64,000 bases of DNA from Chitinophagales bacterium (GTDB lineage: Bacteria; Bacteroidota; Bacteroidia; Chitinophagales; JADIYW01): NCBI GenBank assembly GCA_023957215.1, contig JAMLHH010000002.1, positions 62,001 through 126,000 on the forward strand, written 5' to 3'. The stretch's first letter is position 1. The number at the start of each line of letters is the position of its first letter. The notes under the pieces were generated by a model, which saw only the letters and a program-made list of their open reading frames with translations, ran no database searches and was not told the DNA's origin. The position numbers were made by a program, and so were the translations under genes. This document shows positions 27,501 to 36,324 of this stretch, one piece after another.

Positions 27501-28600
27501 TGGATTTTTTTTGTGAAAAATGAATGGATACCTTGTGCTATTAATGTAAAAACGAAGAGAATATCTAAGTAAAAAGTTTTATGCCACTTGGTAGAAACTT
27601 GCAGTTTTTTCCCTATCAAAAAATAAACCGAATGAATAGTGCATTCATATAATAGGAAAAAAATAAGTGCTGTCATTTCATTCTTCTCTAATAAAAGTAA
27701 GCCAAATAAACTAAGATATACTAAAAGTTTGGACGAAAGAAAGAAGCCCAAGAGGAATTGATGTTTCATTTGATAATTATAACCTGTCGTATAATGACGT
27801 ATTTTTTGCTTCCACCATGCTCGCCATGTCGCAGGTGGTGGGCTAAAAGTTTTTGCATCTTTATCTATACAGATATTGACTTGTGTATTAGCGATGGCTT
27901 CTTGTACAAATAAGTCATCATCACCCGAACTGATATGAGTGTGACTTGTAAAACCTTTTGTTTCCTCGAAGAGGTTTTTGGTGTAAGCGATATTTCTACC
28001 CACGCCCATGTACGGCAATTTCCACAATGCTAAACCGATATATTGAAGGATGGTGGTCGTTGTTTCATAGGTGACGACATCTGAAACTAAATTCTTTTTG
28101 TCTTCATAGGGTGAAATCCCAAGTGTTAACTTATTTTTTTCACTGAGGTTTTGAATCATTTTTTCTAACCAAAGATGAGAAGTCGGATAACAATCCGCAT
28201 CTGTCAATAAAAGATATTGATATTGTGCTACCTGAATACCTGCCGTCAAAGCTTGCTTTTTACCTGAGCCAATTTTCTCTTCAGGTGTAATATTGATGAC
28301 TTTCAAAAAGGTATAGTCAGTTTGAAAACTTTGTAACACTTTCAAACTTTCATCCGTAGAGCCATCATTGACGACTATCACTTCAAAACGGAAATATTTT
28401 TGACTTAAAATCAAAGGGAGATTGTGTCGTAAATTTTCAGCTTCATTTTTCGCACAGATTACAATAGAAACCTGTATAGGCGAACTTTTATCATTTAATT
28501 TTACTGCTTGCCGAAATAGAAGTATTTTTGCTGACAAAAGGAGATAGTACAATATTTGTACAACTATCACGAGTAAAAAAATAGAAGTCAACATCAGCAT
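27491..28600 (-). CDS. Family 2 glycosyltransferase, membrane-bound
   Basis: 369 residues. It has an N-terminal membrane helix (residues 3-25) and a GT-A domain with VNDGSTDE (78-84) and the metal-binding D-A-D of LLTDADCYP (134-136). An acceptor motif GDDDLFVQEA follows, then a basic QKIRHYTTGY segment corresponding to the processive QxxRW region, and two or three C-terminal helices. It transfers sugars to a lipid or polysaccharide acceptor at the inner membrane. It is first in a minus-strand operon with the sigma factor and barrel protein, and divergent from tgt with only 34 bases between the starts. Confidence 0.9.
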   Translation of the reverse strand: MLMLTSIFLLVIVVQILYYLLLSAKILLFRQAVKLNDKSSPIQVSIVICAKNEAENLRHNLPLILSQKYFRFEVIVVNDGSTDESLKVLQSFQTDYTFLKVINITPEEKIGSGKKQALTAGIQVAQYQYLLLTDADCYPTSHLWLEKMIQNLSEKNKLTLGISPYEDKKNLVSDVVTYETTTTILQYIGLALWKLPYMGVGRNIAYTKNLFEETKGFTSHTHISSGDDDLFVQEAIANTQVNICIDKDAKTFSPPPATWRAWWKQKIRHYTTGYNYQMKHQFLLGFFLSSKLLVYLSLFGLLLLEKNEMTALIFFLLYECTIHSVYFLIGKKLQVSTKWHKTFYLDILFVFTLIAQGIHSFFTKKIQWK

Positions 28601-28634
28601 GAGCTATTCTAAAAATATAAAGATATAAACTTAG

Positions 28635-29765
28635 ATGAAATTTGAATTGAATAAACTTGATGAAAGTAGTCAGGCAAGAGCTGGAGAAATCACCACCGAC
28701 CACGGAGTGATACAGACGCCCATCTTTATGCCGGTAGGCACACAGGCTACTGTCAAGGCCGTTCACTTTAGTGAGCTAAAAGAGGAAGTGTATGCTCAAA
28801 TTATTTTGGGCAATACTTATCATCTTTATCTACGCCCGGGTATGGAAATTATGGAAAAAGCGGGTGGGCTGCATCAATTCAGCACTTGGGATCAACCGAT
28901 ATTGACAGACAGCGGTGGTTTTCAAGTTTTTTCATTGAGTGAAAGGCGGAAAATTACTGAAGAAGGTGCCACTTTCAAATCTCATATTGATGGTAGTAAA
29001 CACATTTTTACACCTGAAAATGTGATGGATATCCAAAGAGTCATCGGAGCAGATTTTATCATGGCTTTGGATGAATGTATTCCTTATCCCTGTGATTTTC
29101 ACTATGCGAGAAGATCTACGGAAAGGACACACAGATGGCTGAAAAGGTGTATCGAAAGATTTGACACCACAGAACCTCTTTATGGTCACGAACAAACTTT
29201 AATGCCTATCGTACAAGGCAGCACTTATAAAGATTTGCGCAAAATGTCTGCCGAGTTTGTAGCATCATGCGACCGCCCTGCTAATGCGATTGGTGGAGTT
29301 TCTGTCGGTGAACCTACCGAAGATATGTATGAAATTACAGAAACTGTTTGTGAGATTTTACCTAAAGACAAACCGAGATATTTGATGGGTGTGGGTACGC
29401 CTGCTAATCTTTTGGAGTGTATCGCTATGGGTATAGATATGTTTGACTGTGTAATGCCGACACGCAATGCCCGCAATGGTCAGCTTTTTACTTCTGAAGG
29501 AATTATCAATATCAAAAATGCAAAATGGAAGGATGATTTTAGTCCGATAGATATCAATTGCCCTGCGAGTACCAGCCATCTTCATAGCAAAGCTTATTTG
29601 CGACATCTTTTCATCAGTAAAGAATATTTAGGCTATCAAATAGCAAGTATTCATAATCTCTCTTTTTATCTTTGGTTAGTACAAGAGGCAAGAAAACATA
29701 TCTTAGAAGGAGACTTTACGACTTGGAAAAATCAAATGGTGAAAAAAGTGACTCAAAGGCTGTAA
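28635..29765 (+). CDS. tgt: tRNA-guanine (queuine) transglycosylase
   Basis: 376 residues, full length. It exchanges guanine 34 of GUN-anticodon tRNAs for the queuosine precursor preQ1. The general-acid motif LTDSGGFQVFSL and the nucleophile region MFDCVMPTRNARNG are intact, as is GGVSVGEPTEDMY. The zinc site is not: the usual C-x-C-x2-C before SKAYLRHLF is represented by CPASTSHLH, keeping only the first Cys. I recall loss of these cysteines from other Bacteroidota enzymes, but this needs an alignment. The stop codon abuts the next gene's ATG, so tgt and the LptF/G-type permease form an operon. Confidence 0.95.
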   Translation: MKFELNKLDESSQARAGEITTDHGVIQTPIFMPVGTQATVKAVHFSELKEEVYAQIILGNTYHLYLRPGMEIMEKAGGLHQFSTWDQPILTDSGGFQVFSLSERRKITEEGATFKSHIDGSKHIFTPENVMDIQRVIGADFIMALDECIPYPCDFHYARRSTERTHRWLKRCIERFDTTEPLYGHEQTLMPIVQGSTYKDLRKMSAEFVASCDRPANAIGGVSVGEPTEDMYEITETVCEILPKDKPRYLMGVGTPANLLECIAMGIDMFDCVMPTRNARNGQLFTSEGIINIKNAKWKDDFSPIDINCPASTSHLHSKAYLRHLFISKEYLGYQIASIHNLSFYLWLVQEARKHILEGDFTTWKNQMVKKVTQRL

Positions 29766-30845
29766 ATGCATCTGATAGACAGATATATCATTAAAAAATA
29801 TTTGGGAACTTTTGGTTTCATACTTCTACTGTTGACCGGTATTGCTATCGTCATTGATATTACAGAAAAGATTGATGACTTTTTGGATTCAGGCTTGAGT
29901 GCATGGCAGATTATTTCCCAATATTATATCCATTTTATTCCGTGGATAGTGATGATGCTGGCTCCTATTTTTGTATTTATTTCGGTTATCTTTTTCACTT
30001 CAAAACTGACAGGTGACTCTGAAATCATTGCCATGTTGGCAAGTAGAATAAGCTTTTACAGATTGATGTTGCCTTATTTTTTAACGGCTGTTTTTTTGAC
30101 CGGATTGTTTTATATGACCAATCACTATTGGTTGCCGGATTCAAATAAAAAGTTTTATGAGTTTTCAGATCAATACATTTCTTCAAGTTCTGAAAAGGCC
30201 AATGATAATATTCATTTTCAATATAAAAAAGATACGCTGGTCTATGCGAAATCTTGGGACGATAAAGAATGGATAGCTTATAATTTCAGTTTGGAAGTAT
30301 TTGACGGCAGGCAGATGAAATATAAAATCACTGCTAACAGAGCACTTTGGGATAGCGTGCAAAATGATTGGAAAGTAGAAAATTATGTAGAAAGAACTTT
30401 TTACAATGATGGAACATTTAAGGTAGAAGATGAAAAAGACAAACATTTTGACTGGGGCTTTGCACCTTCGGATTTTGCGGTTCAAATCAATGTCAAAGAA
30501 TCGATGACCACTCCGGAATTGGAGAAGTTTATGATGGAATTGAAAGAAAAAGGTGCGGACAATATCCAGTTTTACGAATCTGAAAAATACAAGCGGACTG
30601 CAGTTCCATTTAGTACAATCATTTTGACCATTATTGCTTTTGCGATGACTACAAAAAAGAGAAGAAACGGGATGGGAATTTATATTGTCGCAGGTTTGGC
30701 TCTCAGTGGTATTTACGTGATGACACAACAGTTTTCTACCGTCTTTTCTACATTCGGAAATTTAAGCCCAGCATGGGGTGCGTGGATACCTAATATCTTC
30801 TTTTCCATCATCGCCCTTATATTGGTGTGGCGAGCACCGAAGTAA
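29766..30845 (+). CDS. LptF/LptG-family LPS export permease
   Basis: 359 residues. It opens with LIDRYIIKKYLGTFGFILLLLTG (helix 1) and has two further N-terminal helices around HFIPWIVMMLAPIFVFISVI. The periplasmic jelly-roll middle spans about 140-265 and includes YKITANRALWD, and three C-terminal helices follow, starting VPFSTIILTIIAFAMTTKKRR. This matches the YjgP/YjgQ family that, with the LptB ATPase, extracts lipopolysaccharide from the inner membrane. Whether it is LptF or LptG cannot be decided here. It begins at the base after the tgt stop. Confidence 0.92.
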   Translation: MHLIDRYIIKKYLGTFGFILLLLTGIAIVIDITEKIDDFLDSGLSAWQIISQYYIHFIPWIVMMLAPIFVFISVIFFTSKLTGDSEIIAMLASRISFYRLMLPYFLTAVFLTGLFYMTNHYWLPDSNKKFYEFSDQYISSSSEKANDNIHFQYKKDTLVYAKSWDDKEWIAYNFSLEVFDGRQMKYKITANRALWDSVQNDWKVENYVERTFYNDGTFKVEDEKDKHFDWGFAPSDFAVQINVKESMTTPELEKFMMELKEKGADNIQFYESEKYKRTAVPFSTIILTIIAFAMTTKKRRNGMGIYIVAGLALSGIYVMTQQFSTVFSTFGNLSPAWGAWIPNIFFSIIALILVWRAPK

Positions 30846-30884
30846 CATTATAGTAATTTGAAATAAAATGATTAATTTTAGACA

Positions 30885-31565
30885 GTGGGGAAAAAAGAAA
30901 AACTAACTCTTCAACTGCTTTTAAAAGAAGCCAAGTTATTCTGTGATGAACAATCTGCATCTAAACACAAAGAGCTTTTTGGGGTTACAGATGGCAAGGC
31001 TGTAGGCACTTATATAGAACATAAGTTTCAGACACAATTAAATCAAAAGTATGAAGTCTTATTAGGTTCTTCTGCTAAGGGAATTGATTTGCCTCTAAAA
31101 AATATTGAAACAGATATTAAGGTAACTTCAATCAAATACCCACAATCTTCTTGTCCTTTTAAAGATGCGAAACAAAAGATTTTTGGGTTAGGGTATCATC
31201 TTCTTGTTTTTGTTTATGATAAAATAGATGATACAAGAACTAAAACAGCAAAATTGGATTTCGTTAGTTGTTCTTTTATAGACAAAAGTCGAACGGCTGA
31301 TTATACAACCACTTTTCGTTTACGCGAGATGGTTAAAGATGGCGCTAATGAAACGGATATTATTACATATCTACAAGACAAGAATATTCCTGCCGATGAA
31401 ATTACACTGAGTGAACTGGCAAAAAGTATATTAAAAAATCCACCGGAACAAGGATATTTAACAATCTCAAATGCTTTACAATGGCGATTACAATATCAAC
31501 GAATAGTTACACTCACAGATGATATTGAAGGAATTAATAGAATCGTAGAATTTAAAAATTTTTAG
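30885..31565 (+). CDS. Type II restriction endonuclease (putative, PD-(D/E)XK fold)
   Basis: 226 residues with a GTG start; an upstream ATG at 30868 is in another frame. The likely nuclease core is KGIDLP...IETDIKVTSIKYP (residues about 63-85), giving D followed by D-x-K after a short loop, as in PD-(D/E)XK restriction enzymes. The downstream methyltransferase, one base away, supports the assignment strongly. The pair is visibly more A+T-rich than its neighbours and sits between two housekeeping genes, consistent with horizontal transfer. The recognition sequence is not predictable from what I can see. Confidence 0.75.
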   Translation: MGKKEKLTLQLLLKEAKLFCDEQSASKHKELFGVTDGKAVGTYIEHKFQTQLNQKYEVLLGSSAKGIDLPLKNIETDIKVTSIKYPQSSCPFKDAKQKIFGLGYHLLVFVYDKIDDTRTKTAKLDFVSCSFIDKSRTADYTTTFRLREMVKDGANETDIITYLQDKNIPADEITLSELAKSILKNPPEQGYLTISNALQWRLQYQRIVTLTDDIEGINRIVEFKNF

Positions 31566-31566
31566 T

Positions 31567-33336
31567 TTGAAAATCTTTGGTACACATATTTCTTCTGGGG
31601 CTTTTGATTATTTGAGTAATCATCTTGGACAAATAAATTCAATCAAAGAAGCAAACAATAAGCTATATCGTGCATTCGGTATTGTAAATTTTTTTGAATG
31701 CGAAAATGATTTTCAACTCTTAAAAAAATCTTTATTATTAACGGAAAATATTGTTTCTGAATCGGATAGGGCTGAGTATGGTGATTTTCAAACTAATTCT
31801 GAATTAACAAATAGTATTGCATATTACTTAACAACGAAAAAAATACAACCGAGTATTGTCATTGAACCCACATGTGGAAAAGGGAGTTTTATTATTGCTT
31901 CTTTGGCTCATTTTAATAAGATAAAACAAGTTTTTGGAATTGAAATTTACAAGCCTTATGTTTGGGAGAGCAAGTTTAACATTATTGATTTTTATCTACA
32001 CAATCCATCAGAAAATAAACCTGATATTTCAATTATTCATAGCAGTATTTTTGATTTTGATTTCAATTCAATTTTAAAAGATATCAAAACAAGTGAATTG
32101 TTAATAATTGGGAATCCACCTTGGGTTACAAACTCTAAATTAGGGAGTTTAAATTCTTCTAATCTTCCCGAAAAAAGAAACTATAAAAATTATAGTGGAA
32201 TAGATGCAATTACTGGAAGGAGTAATTTTGATATTGCAGAGTATATCACAATGATGATGATTGAACAATTTCAGAATAAAGAAGGACATGTTGCTCTCTT
32301 AGTTAAAAACTCTGTCATTAAAAACATTCTATTTGAACAAAACATAAAGAAAAATGCTATTTCTGGGTTTGAAAAACATCGTATTGATAGTAAAAAAGAA
32401 TTTAATGTTTCTGTAGAAGCTTCCTTGTTTTATTTTAAACTAAATACAAAGCCTGCTTATAAGTGTACTGAATTTGATTTTTATAACAATTCAGAGCCTA
32501 CTTTAAATTTTGGATGGTTAAAAGATAAGTTTATTTCAAATACAAAATTATATATTGATTCAAAAGAAGTTGATGGATTATGTCCATTTGAATGGAGACA
32601 AGGTGTTAAGCACGACTGTTCTTCTATAATGGAATTAGAGAAAAGAGATGGTTTTTTTGTAAATACATTAAACGAGACGATAGAATTGGAAGACAACTTA
32701 GTTTATGGTATTTTAAAGAGTTCCGATTTAAAGGATATTGTTGTAGGCAAAACAAGGAAATTCACAATCATTACTCAAACAAAAGTAGGTCAGGAGACCA
32801 ATTATATTGAACGTCTTTTTCCAAAAACCTTTAGCTATCTTAATACTCATAAGAAAAATTTTAATACAAGAAAATCAAGCATTTATAAAAACAAGCCACT
32901 TTTTTCAATTTTTGGAATTGGTGACTACTCTTTTAAGCCATATAAAGTAGCAATTTCCGGGCTTTATAAAACATTTCACTTTACACTTGTCTTACCACAC
33001 AATGGGAAACCTATAATGTTAGATGATACGTGCTATATGTTAGGTTTTAGTAAAAAAGAGTTTGCGGTTTATACTCTTCTGATATTAAATTCTGACTTAG
33101 TAACTCGATTTTTAAAATCAATTATTTTTTTAGATGCTAAACGAGCCTTTACAAAAGATGTTTTAATGAGAATCGATTTAGCTCAAGTAGCAAATTTAAT
33201 AGGAAAGGGTAAAATAAGTGAAAAGTTAGATGTGTTTAATGAAACTTATAACACGAATCTGAATATGGATTTATGGAATGATTTTATAGAAGAAATTTCT
33301 CTTGTTAGAAATCAACAATTAGAGCTTTTCAACTAA
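31567..33336 (+). CDS. Type II DNA adenine-N6 methyltransferase
   Basis: 589 residues with a TTG start right after the endonuclease stop. The AdoMet-binding motif I is IEPTCGKGSF (residues 99-108), preceded by a motif X-like YGDFQTNSEL. The catalytic motif IV is NPPW (183-186), which fixes it as an amino-methyltransferase of the M.TaqI-like gamma class. The C-terminal 300 residues should hold the target-recognition domain. It protects host DNA from the partner endonuclease. The next gene, ctaA, starts 70 bases later with its own promoter box. Confidence 0.88.
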   Translation: MKIFGTHISSGAFDYLSNHLGQINSIKEANNKLYRAFGIVNFFECENDFQLLKKSLLLTENIVSESDRAEYGDFQTNSELTNSIAYYLTTKKIQPSIVIEPTCGKGSFIIASLAHFNKIKQVFGIEIYKPYVWESKFNIIDFYLHNPSENKPDISIIHSSIFDFDFNSILKDIKTSELLIIGNPPWVTNSKLGSLNSSNLPEKRNYKNYSGIDAITGRSNFDIAEYITMMMIEQFQNKEGHVALLVKNSVIKNILFEQNIKKNAISGFEKHRIDSKKEFNVSVEASLFYFKLNTKPAYKCTEFDFYNNSEPTLNFGWLKDKFISNTKLYIDSKEVDGLCPFEWRQGVKHDCSSIMELEKRDGFFVNTLNETIELEDNLVYGILKSSDLKDIVVGKTRKFTIITQTKVGQETNYIERLFPKTFSYLNTHKKNFNTRKSSIYKNKPLFSIFGIGDYSFKPYKVAISGLYKTFHFTLVLPHNGKPIMLDDTCYMLGFSKKEFAVYTLLILNSDLVTRFLKSIIFLDAKRAFTKDVLMRIDLAQVANLIGKGKISEKLDVFNETYNTNLNMDLWNDFIEEISLVRNQQLELFN

Positions 33337-33395
33337 AACGGGATTTACCATAAGTTCACCATTCACATTCATTACTCTATTTCGCTCACACTTCC

Positions 33396-33403
33396 TTATA
33401 TTT
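33396..33403 (+). promoter_or_regulatory. Promoter -7 box of ctaA
   Basis: TATATTTG matches TAnnTTTG and ends two bases before the ctaA ATG (33406), implying a leaderless or nearly leaderless message. No convincing -33 box was found. The transposase gene has the same arrangement at 13049-13056. Confidence 0.5.
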
Positions 33404-33405
33404 GC

Positions 33406-34503
33406 ATGACTAAAAAAAGTAAGGTGGCTTCAATAAATGAAGATGTAAGAAGAAAGAAAATAGTAGCCGCATGGTTACTAACCGGTGTGGTGATGATAGT
33501 GATACAAATCGTATTAGGCGGTATCACCCGACTGACCGGTTCAGGGCTTTCTATGACGGAGTGGAAACCTATCATGGGTTTTATCCCTCCGCTCAATCAT
33601 ACGGAATGGCAACATGCTTTTTCCCAATATCAGGAAATCGCACAATTCAAATATATCAATCATCATTACACTTTGACCGATTTTAAATTCATTTTCTTTT
33701 GGGAATGGTTTCATCGAGTGTGGGCAAGGTTATTAGGACTTGTGTTTCTCTTAGGATTTTTCTACTTTTTAGTTAAGAAATACTTCCAAAAAGATATGAT
33801 ATTGCCTCTGGCGACTCTTTTTATCTTGGGTGGTTTACAAGGATTTATCGGTTGGTATATGGTAAAAAGTGGAGTAGATCCTTCGAGTAAACTTTACTAT
33901 GTCAGCCATGTGAGATTGTCTATACATTTGGTTTCTGCGCTGATACTCTTATGCTATACGCTTTGGTTTGCCTTAAAGCTTTTAGTACCTGATGAAAAAA
34001 GAGTGGTGTCATCCTCTGCTAATAACTGTCTCATTCTTATATTGGGAATTATCACATTACAACTTTTTTACGGAGCTTTTCTCGCAGGAACACATGGTGC
34101 AGCTTATGCACCTTCTTGGCCCAAAATGAATGGCTACTGGATACCACCGGCACTTTCAGACAACAGTTGGATCAACAATCCCATCAATATACAGTTTGTA
34201 CATCGCAGCATCGCTTATTTGTTGCTCATTTTAATACCGATAGTCAGTTTTCAATTGAGAAAAATTGCGAAAGCACAAGATTCACGTTTATTGAGAAAAA
34301 CCTCATCTTGGATGTTAGCACTCGTTTTGTCACAAGTGACTTTGGGCGTTTTGACAGTGATTTCTGCCGTAAAAATTCGTTTGGGTGAGTTTGGTGCTTT
34401 TGAATATTTGGCTCAGACACATCAAATTGTTGCAATGTGTCTATTGATATCCGTTTTCACTGCTTTCTATTTGGTGAAAAGAGGTTCGACTGTTCAGCAT
34501 TAA
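33406..34503 (+). CDS. ctaA: Haem A synthase (COX15/CtaA family)
   Basis: 365 residues, an eight-helix membrane protein that oxidises the C8 methyl of haem O to make haem A for aa3-type cytochrome oxidase. Landmarks are VLGGITRLTGSGLSMTEWKPI after helix 1, the haem-ligand HRVWARLLG, LGGLQGFIGWYMVKSG, the second-half histidine in HVRLSIH, and FVHRSIAYLLL. The long N-terminus and the GSGLSMTEWKPI loop are those of the proteobacterial/mitochondrial COX15 type. It has its own promoter box and follows the restriction-modification insertion. Confidence 0.94.
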   Translation: MTKKSKVASINEDVRRKKIVAAWLLTGVVMIVIQIVLGGITRLTGSGLSMTEWKPIMGFIPPLNHTEWQHAFSQYQEIAQFKYINHHYTLTDFKFIFFWEWFHRVWARLLGLVFLLGFFYFLVKKYFQKDMILPLATLFILGGLQGFIGWYMVKSGVDPSSKLYYVSHVRLSIHLVSALILLCYTLWFALKLLVPDEKRVVSSSANNCLILILGIITLQLFYGAFLAGTHGAAYAPSWPKMNGYWIPPALSDNSWINNPINIQFVHRSIAYLLLILIPIVSFQLRKIAKAQDSRLLRKTSSWMLALVLSQVTLGVLTVISAVKIRLGEFGAFEYLAQTHQIVAMCLLISVFTAFYLVKRGSTVQH

Positions 34504-34537
34504 ACAATTCGTTTAAATCTGTATTATGTTGTAAGCA

Positions 34538-35521
34538 ATGGCAACAATCAGAGAACTTATCATCATAGGCGGCGGTCCCATCGGTTTGACATGTGGACTG
34601 ATGGCAAAACGTGCCGGAATAGATTACTTGATATTGGAAAAAGGAGCTTTGACCAATAGTCTTTTTAACTATCCGCTTTTTATGACTTTTTTCTCTACGG
34701 CTGAAAGGTTAGAAATCGGAGGAATACCTTTTACATGTACCACCCCCAAACCGGGACGAAAAGAAGCTTTGGAATATTATAGGAAAGTGGTAGAAAGTGA
34801 AAACCTCAATATTCAACTTTACAATCAGGTAGAAAGTATATCAAAAAATAAAGATGGACTTTTTGAACTAAAGACAAAAAAGCAAACCTATTTAGCTCAG
34901 TATGTTGTGGTTTCTACCGGCTTTTATGATATTCCGAACTTAATGAATATTCCAGGTGAAAGTTTGCCTAAGGTACATCATTATTACAGAGAACCACATG
35001 GGTATGCTTTCCAAAAGATAGCAGTCATCGGCGCGCAAAACTCTGCGATAGATGTGGCATTAGAGACTTATAGAAAAGGTGCAGAGGTGACTTTGATCGT
35101 TCGTCAAAATGAGATTGGTGAAAGAGTGAAATATTGGGTCAAGCCTGATATAGAAAACAGAATCAAAGAAGGGAATATTCACGCATTTTTCAATTCTAAA
35201 CTTATAGAAATAAAGGAAAAAACGATAGTCATACAGACTCCGGATGGTATCCAAGAAATTGAAAACGATGTCGTGATGGCGATGACCGGTTATTTGCCGG
35301 ATAATACTTTATTACAACAAGCCGGCGTACAATTCTCTGAAGATGGAAAGCTGATTCCTTTTTATCATTCAGATACCATGGAAACCAATATCAAAAACTT
35401 GTTTCTTGCCGGTGTAATTTGTGGAGGATTAGAAACTCATAAATGGTTTATAGAAAACTCCAGACATCATGCTGAGCTCATCGTCAGATATATTTTGGAA
35501 CATTCAGAAAAAGTGCAATAA
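34538..35521 (+). CDS. ypdA: YpdA-family NAD(P)H-dependent thiol disulfide reductase
   Basis: 327 residues of the two-dinucleotide-binding flavoprotein fold. GGGPIGLTCGLMAKRAGI (residues 9-26) binds FAD, IGAQNSAIDVALE (about 165-178) binds NAD(P)H, and GYLPDNTLLQ plus NLFLAGVICGG close the FAD site. YpdA-type proteins reduce bacillithiol disulfide in organisms that make this thiol. No CxxC redox pair is present, as expected for the family. It directly abuts a thioredoxin-like gene, a likely partner. Confidence 0.87.
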   Translation: MATIRELIIIGGGPIGLTCGLMAKRAGIDYLILEKGALTNSLFNYPLFMTFFSTAERLEIGGIPFTCTTPKPGRKEALEYYRKVVESENLNIQLYNQVESISKNKDGLFELKTKKQTYLAQYVVVSTGFYDIPNLMNIPGESLPKVHHYYREPHGYAFQKIAVIGAQNSAIDVALETYRKGAEVTLIVRQNEIGERVKYWVKPDIENRIKEGNIHAFFNSKLIEIKEKTIVIQTPDGIQEIENDVVMAMTGYLPDNTLLQQAGVQFSEDGKLIPFYHSDTMETNIKNLFLAGVICGGLETHKWFIENSRHHAELIVRYILEHSEKVQ

Positions 35522-35953
35522 ATGGAAAGATTGGACTATCCGTTGACTGACTTAAATGGTCAAACTCATACTTTACGTTCTCTTGTACAAAAGGACAAGT
35601 TCAACCTCTTACTTTTTTACAACAATGATTGCTTGGGATGTACGGGAAGAGCGCTACCGTTAGCTTATGATTTGTCCCAAAGTTATCCTTTCGTCCACTT
35701 AGTCGTCATCCATACTACTTTTGGCAATAGGTCTTATACAGCGCAGGATATAAAAGATATTTTCACTAAAGGTGAAAGTCCTTTCCCTATTTATATGGAA
35801 AAATCTCATGAGCTTTTTGATGCTTTTGATTGTGATGGTACACCACATTGGATTTTAATGAATGATAAGTTTGAAGTCCTTCATTCCTTTTTTGGTTCAC
35901 AAGATGGCACACAGATGAAGTTAGAATATGCTATTCGGGAATTTGATGTATAG
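35522..35953 (+). CDS. Thioredoxin-like / AhpC-TSA-type protein
   Basis: 143 residues without a signal peptide. The fold order is that of redoxins: YPLTDLNGQTHTLRSL, strand FNLLLFYNNDCLGCTGRALPL with a C-x2-C pair (CLGC), and the cis-proline region FDCDGTPHWILMN. It begins on the base after the YpdA stop codon, so the two are translated together. That suggests a redox relay in which YpdA regenerates this protein, or both act on low-molecular-weight thiols. The partner role is inference; the thioredoxin fold is fairly clear. Confidence 0.8.
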   Translation: MERLDYPLTDLNGQTHTLRSLVQKDKFNLLLFYNNDCLGCTGRALPLAYDLSQSYPFVHLVVIHTTFGNRSYTAQDIKDIFTKGESPFPIYMEKSHELFDAFDCDGTPHWILMNDKFEVLHSFFGSQDGTQMKLEYAIREFDV

Positions 35954-36324
35954 TCGCTCTTTACATATATTCATTTTGTTTAATATATTGTTTTGTTTGT
36001 TATTAATGATTTTAGTTCTTTGTTGGTAGTAAATGATATTCTACAGAGTCAATTTATTTATTGATGTCTTATAAAACAATATCTATTTATTTCGGCAATC
36101 TCTATATTTTAAGACGTCGGTCAGGATGATCTGATTTCTAAATAAATTTGTTTTTTATCTTATCTACTATATCTGTTAGTAGTAATGTTATAACTTATTA
36201 TCTCATTTCGTCATTTTAGATTAGTAATAAACAGGACTTACTTCTATAAAAACATGCCAAACGTCTATTGTCTTTGAATATCCATATAAAACAAAAGACC
36301 TTACGTCCAATAAAATATAAATAC
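35954..36324. other. Intergenic region before the MacAB-TolC operon
   Basis: About 370 bases, very A+T-rich, no gene and no strong hairpin. It should contain the promoter of the seven-gene operon that follows; no confident TAnnTTTG pair was found. Confidence 0.5.
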
